Positions 18,275 through 28,081 of a DNA stretch of 64,000 nt are shown one piece after another. The position numbers and the translations under genes were made by a program. The first letter of the stretch is position 1, and each line of letters opens with the position of its first letter. The notes under the pieces are model-generated. The model searched no databases, was not told where the DNA came from, and was given only the letters and a program-made list of their open reading frames with translations. Source of the stretch: CAYPLH01 sp964411505 (GTDB lineage Bacteria > Bacillota > Clostridia > CAYPLH01 > DUMO01); contig CAYPLH010000008.1 of the NCBI GenBank assembly GCA_964411505.1, forward strand, positions 39,153 to 103,152, given 5' to 3'.

Positions 18275-18753
18275 ATCTTAATACCAAAAAGCACCATGAG
18301 CAATGATGCAAGTACTGCAAACACAGCAAATGTTTCTACCATTGCAGTTAAAACCATACCTTTTGCAAATTCCTTTGGCCTTTTTGCAACAATTCCAATT
18401 GATGCAGCTGCAAGCTTTCCCTGATAAATAGCTGAAACAAAACCAATAATAGATATTGGCAATGATGCCGCTAAAAATAAAAAGCCTTGATTAAGTGTCA
18501 GATTGACCAATTCGCCTTCAAACATTCCTACTTTTAGGAGTATAAGGAAAGCTGTTATCAGACCATATAATCCTTGAGTGGATGGAAGTATCTGTAAAGG
18601 CAGAACCTGACCAAATTTCCCCGGGTCCTCAGCTATGACTCCCGCAGCTGCCGCACCAGCGTCTGCTACTCCTTTGACTGATCCTAAACCGGCGAGTATT
18701 ACAGATAGTGCTGCACCTGCAAATGCCAAAATGTGACCTATTGTAATTTCCAT
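18271..18753 (-). CDS. ntpK: V-type ATPase subunit K (rotor proteolipid, sodium-type residues)
   Basis: 160 aa four-helix proteolipid made of two fused hairpins. The ion-binding residues known from the Enterococcus hirae Na+ ring can be matched by motif: Thr-Gln in PSTQGLYG (helix 2), Gln in YQGKLAAA (helix 3) and the carboxylate in MVETFAVF (helix 4). Only one hairpin keeps the carboxylate, as in E. hirae. This supports Na+ rather than H+ translocation, by inference from the family. It is 3 bases from the I subunit gene. Confidence 0.94.
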   Translation of the reverse strand: MEITIGHILAFAGAALSVILAGLGSVKGVADAGAAAAGVIAEDPGKFGQVLPLQILPSTQGLYGLITAFLILLKVGMFEGELVNLTLNQGFLFLAASLPISIIGFVSAIYQGKLAAASIGIVAKRPKEFAKGMVLTAMVETFAVFAVLASLLMVLFGIKI

Positions 18754-18756
18754 AAA

Positions 18757-20715
18757 TCATCTTACCTCCTGCTTGATTTTAATGTATTTAGTGTTTATTT
18801 TTAAAGGGTTGAAGGCTTTTCCTCCATCCTCATAAAACCTACTGAAGAACTCAACATACTGAAGACGTGCGCCATGAACAAAGGCACTAAGACCACCTGA
18901 CAATATGTTAAAGGTATGACCTATCAAGGCTACTATTATCAAAAGTATTATCCCAATTATATTATCTACTCCTGCCAGTGTCCCCATGGTGTTTATAACC
19001 GATGCTATTACGCCGCTCGCCATTCCTAAGGCAAGTAATCTCGAGTATGAAAGAGCATCACTTAGGATTCCTATAATGTTATAAAGACTTAATATCCCGC
19101 TAAAAAGCTTGCTGAATATATTTTTTTTTGCTCTACCCTGTGTAAGAACAAGAAGCACTGCACCCGAAATCGCCATGTATTTTCCAACTGAACTAAGCGT
19201 GGGAACAGCTAAAAGACAAAGCCCGATTAAAAGTATATACCAGAAAAGAACATCAAATACAGCATCAAGAACTTTTCCATCTCTTATTAGCATATAACCT
19301 TTTACTCCCATGCCGAAAAGAATCTGCACCATACCGAAACCAATCGACCAAAAAAGAAGTTTCATAGGATCTTCAATTGGATTAAACCACAATGGTGGTA
19401 TTACGCCTTTTCTACCTATTATCTGATCAAATATGTCACCAAACCAGCCTCCAAAAAGCGAACCGCAAATAACCGTAGCAGCACCGCACAAAAATATCAG
19501 CTTCAATGATTTCTCCAAAGTCCCTTTCTGTTTGTAGCGCCATATAAAATATCCGGAAACCAATAGCATAATCAGACCATAACCTGCATCGCCCATCATT
19601 ACACCTATGGAAATGAGGAAATAAGGAGCAAATAATGCATTGGGATCTATTCCGTTTGAACTGGGAAGACTGTACAATTCAGTAATCGGTTCAAAAGGTC
19701 TTATAAAGCTATTGTTCCTCAGTAATATTGGATGCTCTTCCCCATCTTCAGGTTCGAATATATTAACCATACAATTAAAATTATTTTCAACATTTTCTTT
19801 AGCCTTGCTACCCAGTTCCCTGGGCAACCATCCTTCGAGTATAAAGGTTTTATCAGTCTTTAAAAGGTTCTGATATGACTTTTCCTTTTCTAATTCAATA
19901 TTAAGGAAGTCACATAGCACCTCAAGGTCTGCTAGTACAGAGGAAAGCTCGGTAATTTCTAGTCCTAGTTCTTCTCTTAACGTATTAATTTCTTTGATAT
20001 CCTTATTAATTCTATCAATGTTTTGTTTAACCGTGCCTTTGAGATCATTAAACTGAGTTTTTGTGAAACCATATTTTTTTAAAATATCCATTGTCTCGTT
20101 CTCACAAAAATTATGATATACAAGTGCCAGATATATCCTTTCATTAGCTTTACTTAACACTTCTAAAAAGCTAAAGGGCAAGTTTTCGGAAAAATCTTTT
20201 TTCATGACCTCAATATCTATTATTTCCGGGACTGTGCCAAAAATAACACTGGTAACCTTTGTGTTGCACTCGTCAATAGCAATGTCCATAGAACTCCACG
20301 GTATCAATATTTCAATCTGATTATGAAGCTTACTCTCAGTAGAACGCAGCTCTACAAGCTTCCCATCAACTTCATCTATACGTGAAACAGTTTCCATCAA
20401 ATTATCTTTGCACTGAACTATCTTTTTAATCTTCTGACGATCCATCTCTATTCTAGGTTGAAAGAGCCCTTTTTTTCTATTATCATATGAGGCCAAATAT
20501 TTTATAGCTGATTCCAGTTTCCTGATATCTGCTTCTATTTCATTTAGCTTATCAATGGATCCATCAGATTTGACAAGTTTTGACCATTCCTCATCATCCA
20601 GCTTACCTTCAACATCAGAGATATCAACTATACCCATTTCCATCAGGCTACTTATCAATCTCTTTTTCTCCACTTCCAACCCGATGATTGATATTTTATT
20701 CATTTTAACTATCAT
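18757..20715 (-). CDS. ntpI: V-type ATPase subunit I (membrane stator, a-subunit)
   Basis: 652 aa. The soluble N-terminal half is rich in coiled coil (residues about 50-290) and binds the peripheral stalks. The C-terminal half has about seven to eight membrane helices, including ISIGVMMGDAGYGLIMLL and SDALSYSRLLALGMASGV, which holds the essential Arg of the ion channel. The SGGLSAFVHGARLQYVEFFS end is a family hallmark. The start overlaps the H subunit by 11 bases. Length is normal. Confidence 0.95.
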   Translation of the reverse strand: MIVKMNKISIIGLEVEKKRLISSLMEMGIVDISDVEGKLDDEEWSKLVKSDGSIDKLNEIEADIRKLESAIKYLASYDNRKKGLFQPRIEMDRQKIKKIVQCKDNLMETVSRIDEVDGKLVELRSTESKLHNQIEILIPWSSMDIAIDECNTKVTSVIFGTVPEIIDIEVMKKDFSENLPFSFLEVLSKANERIYLALVYHNFCENETMDILKKYGFTKTQFNDLKGTVKQNIDRINKDIKEINTLREELGLEITELSSVLADLEVLCDFLNIELEKEKSYQNLLKTDKTFILEGWLPRELGSKAKENVENNFNCMVNIFEPEDGEEHPILLRNNSFIRPFEPITELYSLPSSNGIDPNALFAPYFLISIGVMMGDAGYGLIMLLVSGYFIWRYKQKGTLEKSLKLIFLCGAATVICGSLFGGWFGDIFDQIIGRKGVIPPLWFNPIEDPMKLLFWSIGFGMVQILFGMGVKGYMLIRDGKVLDAVFDVLFWYILLIGLCLLAVPTLSSVGKYMAISGAVLLVLTQGRAKKNIFSKLFSGILSLYNIIGILSDALSYSRLLALGMASGVIASVINTMGTLAGVDNIIGIILLIIVALIGHTFNILSGGLSAFVHGARLQYVEFFSRFYEDGGKAFNPLKINTKYIKIKQEVR

Positions 20716-21028
20716 TCCTGATTATTATCCTCCCGATAATATAGTCAACTGCTTTATCAATTTTCCCACTAACATTGTTTTTCAATTCAGCACACTCTTT
20801 TGACACTTCTCGATTAATTTCCTCAATTTCAATCTTTGCCTCAGCTTCTGCCTCTTCCATGGTTTTGAGCGCTTCTGCTTCGGCATCTTTAATGCTCTTT
20901 TCAATTATTTCTGCTGCCTTTGCATTTGCATCAGCCAATATCTGACGACTTTTATCTTTAGCTTCATTTTTTACCCTGTCAGCCTCAGTCTCAGTCATCC
21001 TGATTTCCTTAACTACTTCTAAAAGCAT
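20705..21028 (-). CDS. V-type ATPase G/H-type peripheral-stalk subunit
   Basis: 107 aa, almost entirely charged helix with heptad-like Ala/Glu/Lys repeats (ADANAKAAEIIEKSIKDAE). The C-terminus KAVDYIIGRII is typical of the short G/H stalk subunits that pair with E. It is first in the operon and overlaps ntpI by 11 bases. The start at 21028 has GGTGG upstream. Sequence alone is low-complexity, so the operon position carries much of the assignment. Confidence 0.85.
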   Translation of the reverse strand: MLLEVVKEIRMTETEADRVKNEAKDKSRQILADANAKAAEIIEKSIKDAEAEALKTMEEAEAEAKIEIEEINREVSKECAELKNNVSGKIDKAVDYIIGRIIIRNDS

Positions 21029-21515
21029 TGGGTCACCACCTATGCATATTTAATTGGGTTGTTAAGCAACGTCTACAACCAAAAGCGGGAGGGGCTCGAT
21101 GCCCCCGAGCTTTTATTCAAGTACAATAATCTACTATTTATATTAACATAAATAAATCCCATAAAAACTCTAATATCTCAATAATTTTACTTTAAAACAA
21201 CAAAATCTAAAAGTCCAAGCTTTTGCTTTAAAATCGCAACTTTTATTTATTATAAACTAATATCCACTAAATGACCAGACTAATTTAACCATTTTGGACA
21301 TTCTTACGGTTGATTGACGGTTGTCAAAGTTAATACAAACGTAACTACCCACTCAAATAGATAAGAAAATTAAAATAACCGTCCCCCTGCTTCCTTGGCA
21401 ATACATGGTTCTTATTCTATTAATTATACATAATATTATTCTAACTAATGCAAAAAATATATCTGAAAAAAAAGTAACTAAAGAGGTGAAACCTTACTTT
21501 ATTGTAAAGGAAACT
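21029..21515. other. intergenic region upstream of the V-ATPase operon and ymaF
   Basis: AT-rich sequence that should hold the V-ATPase promoter (minus) and the ymaF promoter (plus); no clear boxes were picked. At 21095-21119 a GC-rich hairpin GGGGCTCGATGCCCCCGAGC is followed by TTTTATT. A near copy (GGGGGCTTGATGCCCCC) occurs at 23184-23200. A hydrophobic ORF start at 21405 exists but lacks a ribosome site. Confidence 0.4.
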
Positions 21516-21836
21516 ATGAAAAACCATATGCATGATTTTAAATTCGACGCAGAAGTATCTAGTTGTCATACTCATAGCGTTTCAGGATACACAGAATTAA
21601 TAATAGGTGTTTATCCGCTGCATTTTCATTATTATAGCGGTATTTCGACATTCAAGAGTCATACACACCATTTTTCCGGATATACCGGTCTACCTATCAA
21701 AACAGAAAATGGTCATGTACACAAAATATCCGGATTACTTGAACATAAAAATTATCATTCACATAAGTTCAGCAACTATACCTACGAAGAAGTTTCATAC
21801 AATTCACCTGAATTGCATCAAAGGGTACTTATATAG
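21516..21836 (+). CDS. ymaF: YmaF-family histidine-rich protein
   Basis: About 106 aa. It is built of short repeats in which histidines alternate with a Gly-Tyr/Ser-Gly turn: CHTHSVSGYTE, HFHYYSGIST, HTHHFSGYTG, HVHKISGLLE, HSHKFSNYT. This is the YmaF family pattern (Bacillus ymaF); its function is unknown and metal binding is only suggested by the histidines. ATG at 21516 follows AAAGG. An in-frame extension to 21405 adds a hydrophobic segment and cannot be excluded, though no ribosome site supports it. No partner genes are evident. Confidence 0.7.
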   Translation: MKNHMHDFKFDAEVSSCHTHSVSGYTELIIGVYPLHFHYYSGISTFKSHTHHFSGYTGLPIKTENGHVHKISGLLEHKNYHSHKFSNYTYEEVSYNSPELHQRVLI

Positions 21837-21910
21837 CGAAGAGAAGACTTCTTTTTACTCGCCGCCTAATATCGGCGTTTGCCCACAATACTATTAATCT
21901 ACCTATGCAC

Positions 21911-21940
21911 CATTTACCATTCACCATTCACCATTCACCC
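21911..21940. repeat. 7-bp tandem repeat at a gene end
   Basis: About four copies of ACCATTC (one ACCATTT) run into the last codons of the transglutaminase gene on the minus strand. A change in copy number would change only the last residues or the stop position. Confidence 0.8.
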
Positions 21941-23115
21941 TGTATTGTCGCATACTTGTGGTCAACATCAAAGTCTGAATTATCAAAATAGTCAATCTGT
22001 GTTCCAAAAGTTGTGTCCACATTTATCCAAGTATCTTCCTCCGAAAGATATACCTGATTCCATGCATGATCTCCCCAGGCAATTCCGCTAAATCCCAACC
22101 CCGTAATCAGCCTTACTTTAAGCCCAGAAGCTTTGCACATTGAAATAAACAGACATGAATAATCAAAACAAATTCCTTTTCTTGATTCAAAAGCTGTTAT
22201 AGTCCCGGATGTAACACCCTTTGGGTCTTTGCTCACTGCTTTTACCTTTTCAAAGTCGTATTCAATGTTTTTTGTAATCCATTCATACACAAGATATGCC
22301 TTTTCTCTACTATCAGTCTCACCTTTAGTTATCTTTTTTGCAAGGCTGTCAATTTCACTTGTAGATTTCACAGCTTCATCCAGCGTAACCCCATTAAAAT
22401 ACCTGATAACCCTTACTCTACCATCTTGATAGTCAGCTTCTTTGGGTATATCAATGGTTGGGTCTTCAAGATATCGCCCCTGAACCTTCCTGAAAGTGTC
22501 ATCTACGATAACTGGTATTCTTTTAGCAATATTTGAGTTTAATATAGGATAAATTGCCTTATCATATATAAACTGATAGGTTTCTGATTGGTTGAGTGAC
22601 TGTGACAACATTGGTATAGTAACGTAATAACTGATAAAATTAAGAAGGATTACACATAAAATAACTATAAAAAGGCTTTTGGGAATATTCGAAAGACCAA
22701 GAATTAATTTCCTAGGGAACGCCTTCATAGCACTAAGACATGAGTATATAAGATCAGCCAGAGGATTTATAAGTATCTTTTCCAATAAATATGATATCAC
22801 TTTTATTACAAGCGTAATTAAAATAAAAAGTACAGGAACAGCTATCAAATAGGTCAATACATCATTCCCAGCAAGAAATTCAATTACTGCATCGGGTATT
22901 TTTATATAAATTTGCTCATACATAGTCCCTGCATTGTCAAAAAAGATTTTTTTAGTAAAAAATATAGAAAGAATTAATGATGCAAGAAACTCAATGTTAA
23001 TGAAAAGTTTTTTCATTGAGATTCTCATATTCTCCCTAGAGAATGTACTAAGCATACCTTCTAGCAATGGTATCATAAAAATTATCCATAAGAATAGCGA
23101 AACTATGTTTATCCT
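21928..23115 (-). CDS. Membrane-anchored transglutaminase-like protein
   Basis: About 395 aa. The N-terminal half has several membrane helices; part of it (about residues 60-200) resembles CvpA-type membrane proteins. The C-terminal domain has the transglutaminase/protease-like triad: Cys in RKGICFDYSCLF, His in WGDHAWNQV, Asp in NVDTTFG. This fold usually serves peptidase or cross-linking roles at the cell surface. I start it at MRINIVSLF. An upstream in-frame GTG exists without a convincing ribosome site. The C-terminus runs into a heptamer repeat. Confidence 0.8.
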   Translation of the reverse strand, partial: RINIVSLFLWIIFMIPLLEGMLSTFSRENMRISMKKLFINIEFLASLILSIFFTKKIFFDNAGTMYEQIYIKIPDAVIEFLAGNDVLTYLIAVPVLFILITLVIKVISYLLEKILINPLADLIYSCLSAMKAFPRKLILGLSNIPKSLFIVILCVILLNFISYYVTIPMLSQSLNQSETYQFIYDKAIYPILNSNIAKRIPVIVDDTFRKVQGRYLEDPTIDIPKEADYQDGRVRVIRYFNGVTLDEAVKSTSEIDSLAKKITKGETDSREKAYLVYEWITKNIEYDFEKVKAVSKDPKGVTSGTITAFESRKGICFDYSCLFISMCKASGLKVRLITGLGFSGIAWGDHAWNQVYLSEEDTWINVDTTFGTQIDYFDNSDFDVDHKYATIQGEW

Positions 23116-23270
23116 CATAAAACAGCACCCAAACACCTTAAATTAGCATAAGAACATGCTTAAGCCCATACCAAAACCTTTGTGGGGGCTTGATGCCCCC
23201 TGGATTCTAAAAAATGATTATTCTCAAAAAAGTCGCTTTATAACTTGCTACAAATTAATCATAAAAAACT

Positions 23271-25595
23271 CTATTTACTATAATAGTTTATGAGGCATCC
23301 CGAAAGAATAATATCTCTTTCATCAGACGAAAGACTCTCAAGCCTCAAACTTATCTTTTTAGTACTGTTGGAACCTACTACGATGGCATCAACCTGCTCT
23401 GCTCCGCTTTTAACAGCATTCCTTATACCTTCAATTAAGACATAATCATCTACTTCTACTGGTATATTTTCGTCCTCTTTTATTGTGAACGGCAGAATGC
23501 CCCAGTTTATTAGATTGCTGCGGTATCTTTTGGTAGCATATTCTTTGGAGATATTTGCCCATCCTCCAAGCACCTTCTGACAGGAGGCAGCCTGTTCTCT
23601 GGCAGAACCATCACCAGGCTTGTTGGCATAGATAACACTGCCTATTCCTGTGGTTTTCAAAAGTTCAAGAGAAGATTCCTTATTTATCAACCTTGCTGCT
23701 TTTTCAAAAATATCTGTTAAGCTTTGGGGTACACTCACCTTCTTATCAATAAGCTCTCTTCTTTTTTGTTCAAGATTATTTATTTCCTTGGCTCTTCCTA
23801 CATAAGACGGATCCTTGCGAGATAAAGTGAACTCCGCAAGCTTCATAGGGTTGGACCGATAAGATGATGTTTCACCCGACGGAATTAGCTCATCGGTTGT
23901 TGTAACAGGATCATCAATTACTGAAACAACTTTTAAAAGCAGGTTCTCTGTTAGCGGAATCATAGAAGGCCAGTCTGTTATATTTGGACCAAACACAAGC
24001 TCCCCATTTTCATCAGGACTATTGAATCCGTAATAAACACGGTTGTCATAAACCGTTTTGTTAAAAGTATATGTGTATTCTTTTTCTTTGGTACAAAGCT
24101 CGGTAGCTGCAGTGAGCAAGCCTCCATTAGCTGCTGTAGCTGCAATTGATTTTGCATCCATTAGTGCCACATATGAAACCTGACCATCACTTGGTCTTGA
24201 TCCCTCACGGTTCGGAAAATTTCTCGTTGTGTGCCTTATGCTAAAACCGTTGTTTGATGGTACATCACCAGCACCAAAACACGGACCACAAAAAGCACTT
24301 CTTATTATGGCACCAGCTGTCATAAGCTTATCCATAATTCCCTGTTTTGACAGTTCAATATGAACTGGTTGACTTGATGGATAAACACTCAGTGAAAATT
24401 CACCGTTACCGATAGCTTTTCCATCCAGCACATCTGCAGCGTAACATATATTATCAAACATACCGCCTGAACACCCAGCAATTACACCTTGGTCAACCTT
24501 TATCCTACCGTTTTCAATCTTGTTATTAATAGTGTAATCTATTTCTGTTCCAAACTGTTTTCTTGCTTTTGCTTCTATTTCGTTAAGGAAATCTTTTGCA
24601 TTTTTGTTGACTTCAGAAATCGGGTATGCATTGCTTGGATGAAAGGGTAGTGCAATCATAGGCTCAACTTTTCCAAGATCCACCTTCACCATGCTGTCAT
24701 AATATGCAACCTTTCCTGGTTCAAGCTTTTGATAAGCCTCAGGGCGTCCATGTATATCAAAGTATTTTTGCACTTTTTCATCAGTACACCAAATTGAGCT
24801 TAAGCATGTGCTTTCAGTCGTCATAACATCGATTCCATTTCGAAAATCTATTGAAAGCTCAGCTACGCCAGGTCCTACAAATTCCATTACCTTGTTTTTT
24901 ACAAATCCATTTTTGAACACAGCCGCCAAAATGGCAAGAGCTACATCCTGTGGTCCTACACCCGATACAGGTTTACCCTCCAAATAAATGGCAACCACCT
25001 TCGGGGTTTCTATATCATATGTCTTTTTTAGAAGCTGTTTAACAAGTTCAGGGCCACCTTCGCCAATCCCCATGGTGCCAAGTGCACCATAACGGGTATG
25101 ACTGTCCGAACCTAAAATCATACGCCCACATCCTGTCATCATCTCTCTTATATATTGATGAATAACCGCAAGATGGGCTGGCACAAAAATACCGCCATAC
25201 TTTCTGGCAGCAGACAATCCAAACATATGGTCATCCTCGTTTATTGTACCGCCTACTGCACAAAGACTATTGTGGCAATTAGTAAGCACATAGGGAACCG
25301 GAAACTTTGTAAGACCACTCGCCCTAGCTGTCTGAATAATACCTACATAGGTTATATCATGTGATGCAAGCGAATCGAATTTAATTTTCAGGTTGCTGTC
25401 ATTTCGTTCAGTATTATGCTCCTTTAATATACGCCAAGCTATTGTTTCCTTTCTTGAGGTGTCAGGCGCAACTTCTGATGGGTTAATTCCTGCAGCCTTA
25501 AGTTCTACTTTTTGTTTTTCGTTAAAAATACTATCTTCAGCAATTATCGTTTTCCCATCAATTAGATAAATGCCTTTGTTTGCTAATTGAATCAT
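23271..25595 (-). CDS. Aconitase-superfamily hydratase (YbhJ-like)
   Basis: 774 aa iron-sulfur dehydratase. Aconitase signatures are visible: LGSDSHTRYGALGTMGIGEGG near residue 165, GCSGG and CGPCFGAGD for cluster cysteines, RNFPNREGSRPSDGQ for substrate binding, and a swivelling C-terminal domain from about 600. It resembles the YbhJ branch rather than the standard citrate-cycle AcnA. TAGGAGG precedes the ATG. It lies 10 bases downstream of korC, so it is in the 2-oxoacid oxidoreductase operon. A role in making the 2-oxoacid used or formed by Kor is likely but not shown. Confidence 0.85.
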   Translation of the reverse strand: MIQLANKGIYLIDGKTIIAEDSIFNEKQKVELKAAGINPSEVAPDTSRKETIAWRILKEHNTERNDSNLKIKFDSLASHDITYVGIIQTARASGLTKFPVPYVLTNCHNSLCAVGGTINEDDHMFGLSAARKYGGIFVPAHLAVIHQYIREMMTGCGRMILGSDSHTRYGALGTMGIGEGGPELVKQLLKKTYDIETPKVVAIYLEGKPVSGVGPQDVALAILAAVFKNGFVKNKVMEFVGPGVAELSIDFRNGIDVMTTESTCLSSIWCTDEKVQKYFDIHGRPEAYQKLEPGKVAYYDSMVKVDLGKVEPMIALPFHPSNAYPISEVNKNAKDFLNEIEAKARKQFGTEIDYTINNKIENGRIKVDQGVIAGCSGGMFDNICYAADVLDGKAIGNGEFSLSVYPSSQPVHIELSKQGIMDKLMTAGAIIRSAFCGPCFGAGDVPSNNGFSIRHTTRNFPNREGSRPSDGQVSYVALMDAKSIAATAANGGLLTAATELCTKEKEYTYTFNKTVYDNRVYYGFNSPDENGELVFGPNITDWPSMIPLTENLLLKVVSVIDDPVTTTDELIPSGETSSYRSNPMKLAEFTLSRKDPSYVGRAKEINNLEQKRRELIDKKVSVPQSLTDIFEKAARLINKESSLELLKTTGIGSVIYANKPGDGSAREQAASCQKVLGGWANISKEYATKRYRSNLINWGILPFTIKEDENIPVEVDDYVLIEGIRNAVKSGAEQVDAIVVGSNSTKKISLRLESLSSDERDIILSGCLINYYSK

Positions 25596-25605
25596 GAGAT
25601 TCCTC

Positions 25606-26142
25606 CTAACTGTAATTCATACCCCATTCGAAAGCTTTCATCTCTTCAGGTATCATGTTATGTTTTCCTTCAGGCAATGTTTTCCTTAGAGCTTGCTCAA
25701 AGCTTTCTTTACTAACTATAGTTGTCTCCTTTATAAACTTGCCTAAAAGTATTATATTGGCAAACACTTGATTGCCCATTTCCAACGCTTTCTTAGTAGC
25801 AGGTATCCTAAACACATTTAAATCTTCCCTAGTACATTTTTGGTCAACGAGTGAACTATCAATTACAATAATTCCGTCTTTTTCAATAATCCCTTCAAAT
25901 TTGTCAAGAGAAGGTCCATTCATTACAATTAGACTGGTAGCACTGTTGAGTATAGGTGAGCCCACCTGTCCGTCTGTAACTACTACATGACAGTTTGCCG
26001 TGCCGCCACGCATTTCAGGACCATAGGAAGGCAGCCATGAAACGTTTTTATTTTCAAGCATTCCCGCATATGCCAGCAACCTTCCGGCAGAGAGTATCCC
26101 CTGTCCTCCAAAACCCGCTATTATGATCTCCTGATGCATCAT
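25606..26142 (-). CDS. korC: 2-oxoacid:ferredoxin oxidoreductase gamma subunit
   Basis: 178 aa. N-terminal EIIIAGFGGQGILSAGRLLA is the gamma-domain signature of pyruvate/2-oxoacid:ferredoxin oxidoreductases. RGGTANCHVVV (near residue 46) is also conserved. GGAGGT precedes the tandem ATGs. It is 2 bases from korB. Family knowledge: this subunit completes the CoA-dependent complex that interconverts a 2-oxoacid with an acyl-CoA, CO2 and reduced ferredoxin. Confidence 0.9.
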   Translation of the reverse strand: MMHQEIIIAGFGGQGILSAGRLLAYAGMLENKNVSWLPSYGPEMRGGTANCHVVVTDGQVGSPILNSATSLIVMNGPSLDKFEGIIEKDGIIVIDSSLVDQKCTREDLNVFRIPATKKALEMGNQVFANIILLGKFIKETTIVSKESFEQALRKTLPEGKHNMIPEEMKAFEWGMNYS

Positions 26143-26144
26143 AA

Positions 26145-26891
26145 CTACACCTCCAAATCCTTTCCTTTAAAATTTCCAAGAGGAAATACTGGCAGTAATT
26201 CCTTTTCTATCCTCTTCAAGGATTCGGTAGGGTTCAAGCCCCAGTTAGTTGGGCAGGTTGAGAGCACTTCAACTATTGAAAATCCTTTTTTTGCAATCTG
26301 AACTTGAAAAGCTTTTTTTATAGCTTTTTTTGCATTGATAATATTTTTAATATTATGCATTGATACTCTTTCAACAAAAGTGGCTCCATCAAGAGTAGAC
26401 AGGAGCTCACACACCCTGATAGGGTATCCATGAAGCTCAGGTTTTCTCCCAAAGGGAGTGGTTTGGGTAACCTGTCCAAGTATTGTTGTTGGTGCCATCT
26501 GACCTGATGTCATGCCGTATACCGTGTTATTTGCAAAAATTACGGTTAAGTTCTCTCCTCTGGTCGCTGCATGTACTATTTCAGCAGTCCCTATGGCTGC
26601 AAGGTCCCCATCACCCTGATAGGTAAAAACTACATTCTCGGGATTAACTCTTTTAACACCAGTAGCCACTGCCGGTGCTCTACCATGAGCTGCCTGCACC
26701 ATATCGCAGTTAAAGAACTCATAGTTACCATAAGTACAACCAACCGGAGATATACCTACTGTTTTTCCTTCGATTCCTAGCTCGTCCAAAACTTCTGCAA
26801 TCTGTCTATGGGTAATACCGTGCGTACATCCAGGACAATAGGTGTTAGGAACATCACGTAACGCATGCGGTCTTTTCATCACAACTGCCAT
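26145..26891 (-). CDS. korB: 2-oxoacid:ferredoxin oxidoreductase beta subunit (TPP-binding)
   Basis: 248 aa. The thiamine diphosphate motif GDGDLAAIGTAE with the following Asn-rich FANNTVYGMTSG is intact. CPGCTHGITH near residue 18 supplies conserved cysteine/histidine residues near the active site. Length and motif match 2-oxoglutarate and 2-oxoisovalerate family beta subunits. Sits between korA and korC. Confidence 0.92.
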   Translation of the reverse strand: MAVVMKRPHALRDVPNTYCPGCTHGITHRQIAEVLDELGIEGKTVGISPVGCTYGNYEFFNCDMVQAAHGRAPAVATGVKRVNPENVVFTYQGDGDLAAIGTAEIVHAATRGENLTVIFANNTVYGMTSGQMAPTTILGQVTQTTPFGRKPELHGYPIRVCELLSTLDGATFVERVSMHNIKNIINAKKAIKKAFQVQIAKKGFSIVEVLSTCPTNWGLNPTESLKRIEKELLPVFPLGNFKGKDLEV

Positions 26892-26972
26892 TTATATACC
26901 CCTTTCAATCTAATCTTCATAAAGTTCGCTTTCTATATTCAAAAAAACCCTTTGCTTTTTTATATTATTTCC

Positions 26973-28034
26973 CTATATTAGGATTTCCTTAATCTTATCA
27001 AGGATTTCCTGCTGGGTGGGTATCATGCCGCCCATTCGTCCATAAAAATGCACCTTATTTCTTCCGTTTACCGACAATTTCACATCCTCTACCATCTGCC
27101 CTGCACTCAATTCCACTGATAGAAATGCCTTTGGAACATCAGCATATTTTTCAAAAGCTTTTTCAGGAAATGGCCACAATGTTATAGGCCTAATTAATCC
27201 GACTTTAATTCCCTGCTTATCAGCCATTTTAATCACATTTTTCACAATACGTGCTACTGTTCCGTATGCTGCAACGATTATATCGGCACCATCACAATTG
27301 TATATTTCAACCTTTGTTTCATTCTCTTTGATTTGATTATATTTGGACTGAAGCCCCAAGTTTATTTTTTCAAATGTAACAGGATCTATATATATTGAAG
27401 TAATAACATTGTGATCTCGTTGCATTTTGGTTCCTGTTGCAGCCCATAACTTTTCAGGGATTTGAACGTCTTCCTCTTCTCTAAACTCAACAACCTCCAT
27501 CATCTGACCTAGTGTACCGTCACCCATTATCATAGAAGCAACCCTATACCTGTCAGCAATGTTGAAAGCATCAACTGTAAGCTCATAAGCTTCCTGAACG
27601 CTCCCAGGTGCTAGGACAACCATTTTATAGTCACCATGACCTCCACCCTTTACAGCCTGAAAATAATCACCTTGCCCAGGCATAATACCTCCAAGACCTG
27701 GACCGCATCTTACAATGTTTACAATGACAGCCGGCAGCTCTGCTCCAGCTATATATGATAATCCTTCCTGTTTAAGGCTTATTCCGGGACTTGATGAAGT
27801 CGTAAGAACCCTTGCACCCGCACTTGCGGCACCATATACCATATTGATTGCCGCTACTTCACTTTCAGCCTGTATAAAAGTACCGTTAACCTCAGTCATC
27901 CTTCTTGCCATATAATGTGAAATTTCCGATTGGGGTGTTATTGGATAACCAAAATAAAACTTGCAGCCAGCTCTTACAGCTGCTTCTGCTATCGCTTCAT
28001 TTCCCTTCATCAACATTTTCTCACTCATAATCAT
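26973..28034 (-). CDS. korA: 2-oxoacid:ferredoxin oxidoreductase alpha subunit (KorA/VorB type)
   Basis: 353 aa. MKGNEAIAEAAVRAGCKFYFGYPITPQSE is the alpha-subunit start; the core reads TSSSPGISLKQEG and GPGLGGIMPGQGDY. Sequence alone does not separate 2-oxoglutarate (Kor) from branched-chain 2-oxoisovalerate (Vor) enzymes. The D-A-B-C gene order and linked aconitase-family hydratase favour 2-oxoglutarate. GAGGAG lies 6 bases before the first ATG. Confidence 0.9.
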   Translation of the reverse strand: MIMSEKMLMKGNEAIAEAAVRAGCKFYFGYPITPQSEISHYMARRMTEVNGTFIQAESEVAAINMVYGAASAGARVLTTSSSPGISLKQEGLSYIAGAELPAVIVNIVRCGPGLGGIMPGQGDYFQAVKGGGHGDYKMVVLAPGSVQEAYELTVDAFNIADRYRVASMIMGDGTLGQMMEVVEFREEEDVQIPEKLWAATGTKMQRDHNVITSIYIDPVTFEKINLGLQSKYNQIKENETKVEIYNCDGADIIVAAYGTVARIVKNVIKMADKQGIKVGLIRPITLWPFPEKAFEKYADVPKAFLSVELSAGQMVEDVKLSVNGRNKVHFYGRMGGMIPTQQEILDKIKEILI

Positions 28035-28081
28035 TTTTTCTCCTCTTGTAAAATAAACTCCCCTTGTAAATTAATCTAATA

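Noticed and set aside
21405..21515. Hydrophobic N-terminal extension of the YmaF-like protein
   Set aside because: No ribosome site; the AAAGG before ATG 21516 fits better. Kept as a possible alternative in the entry.
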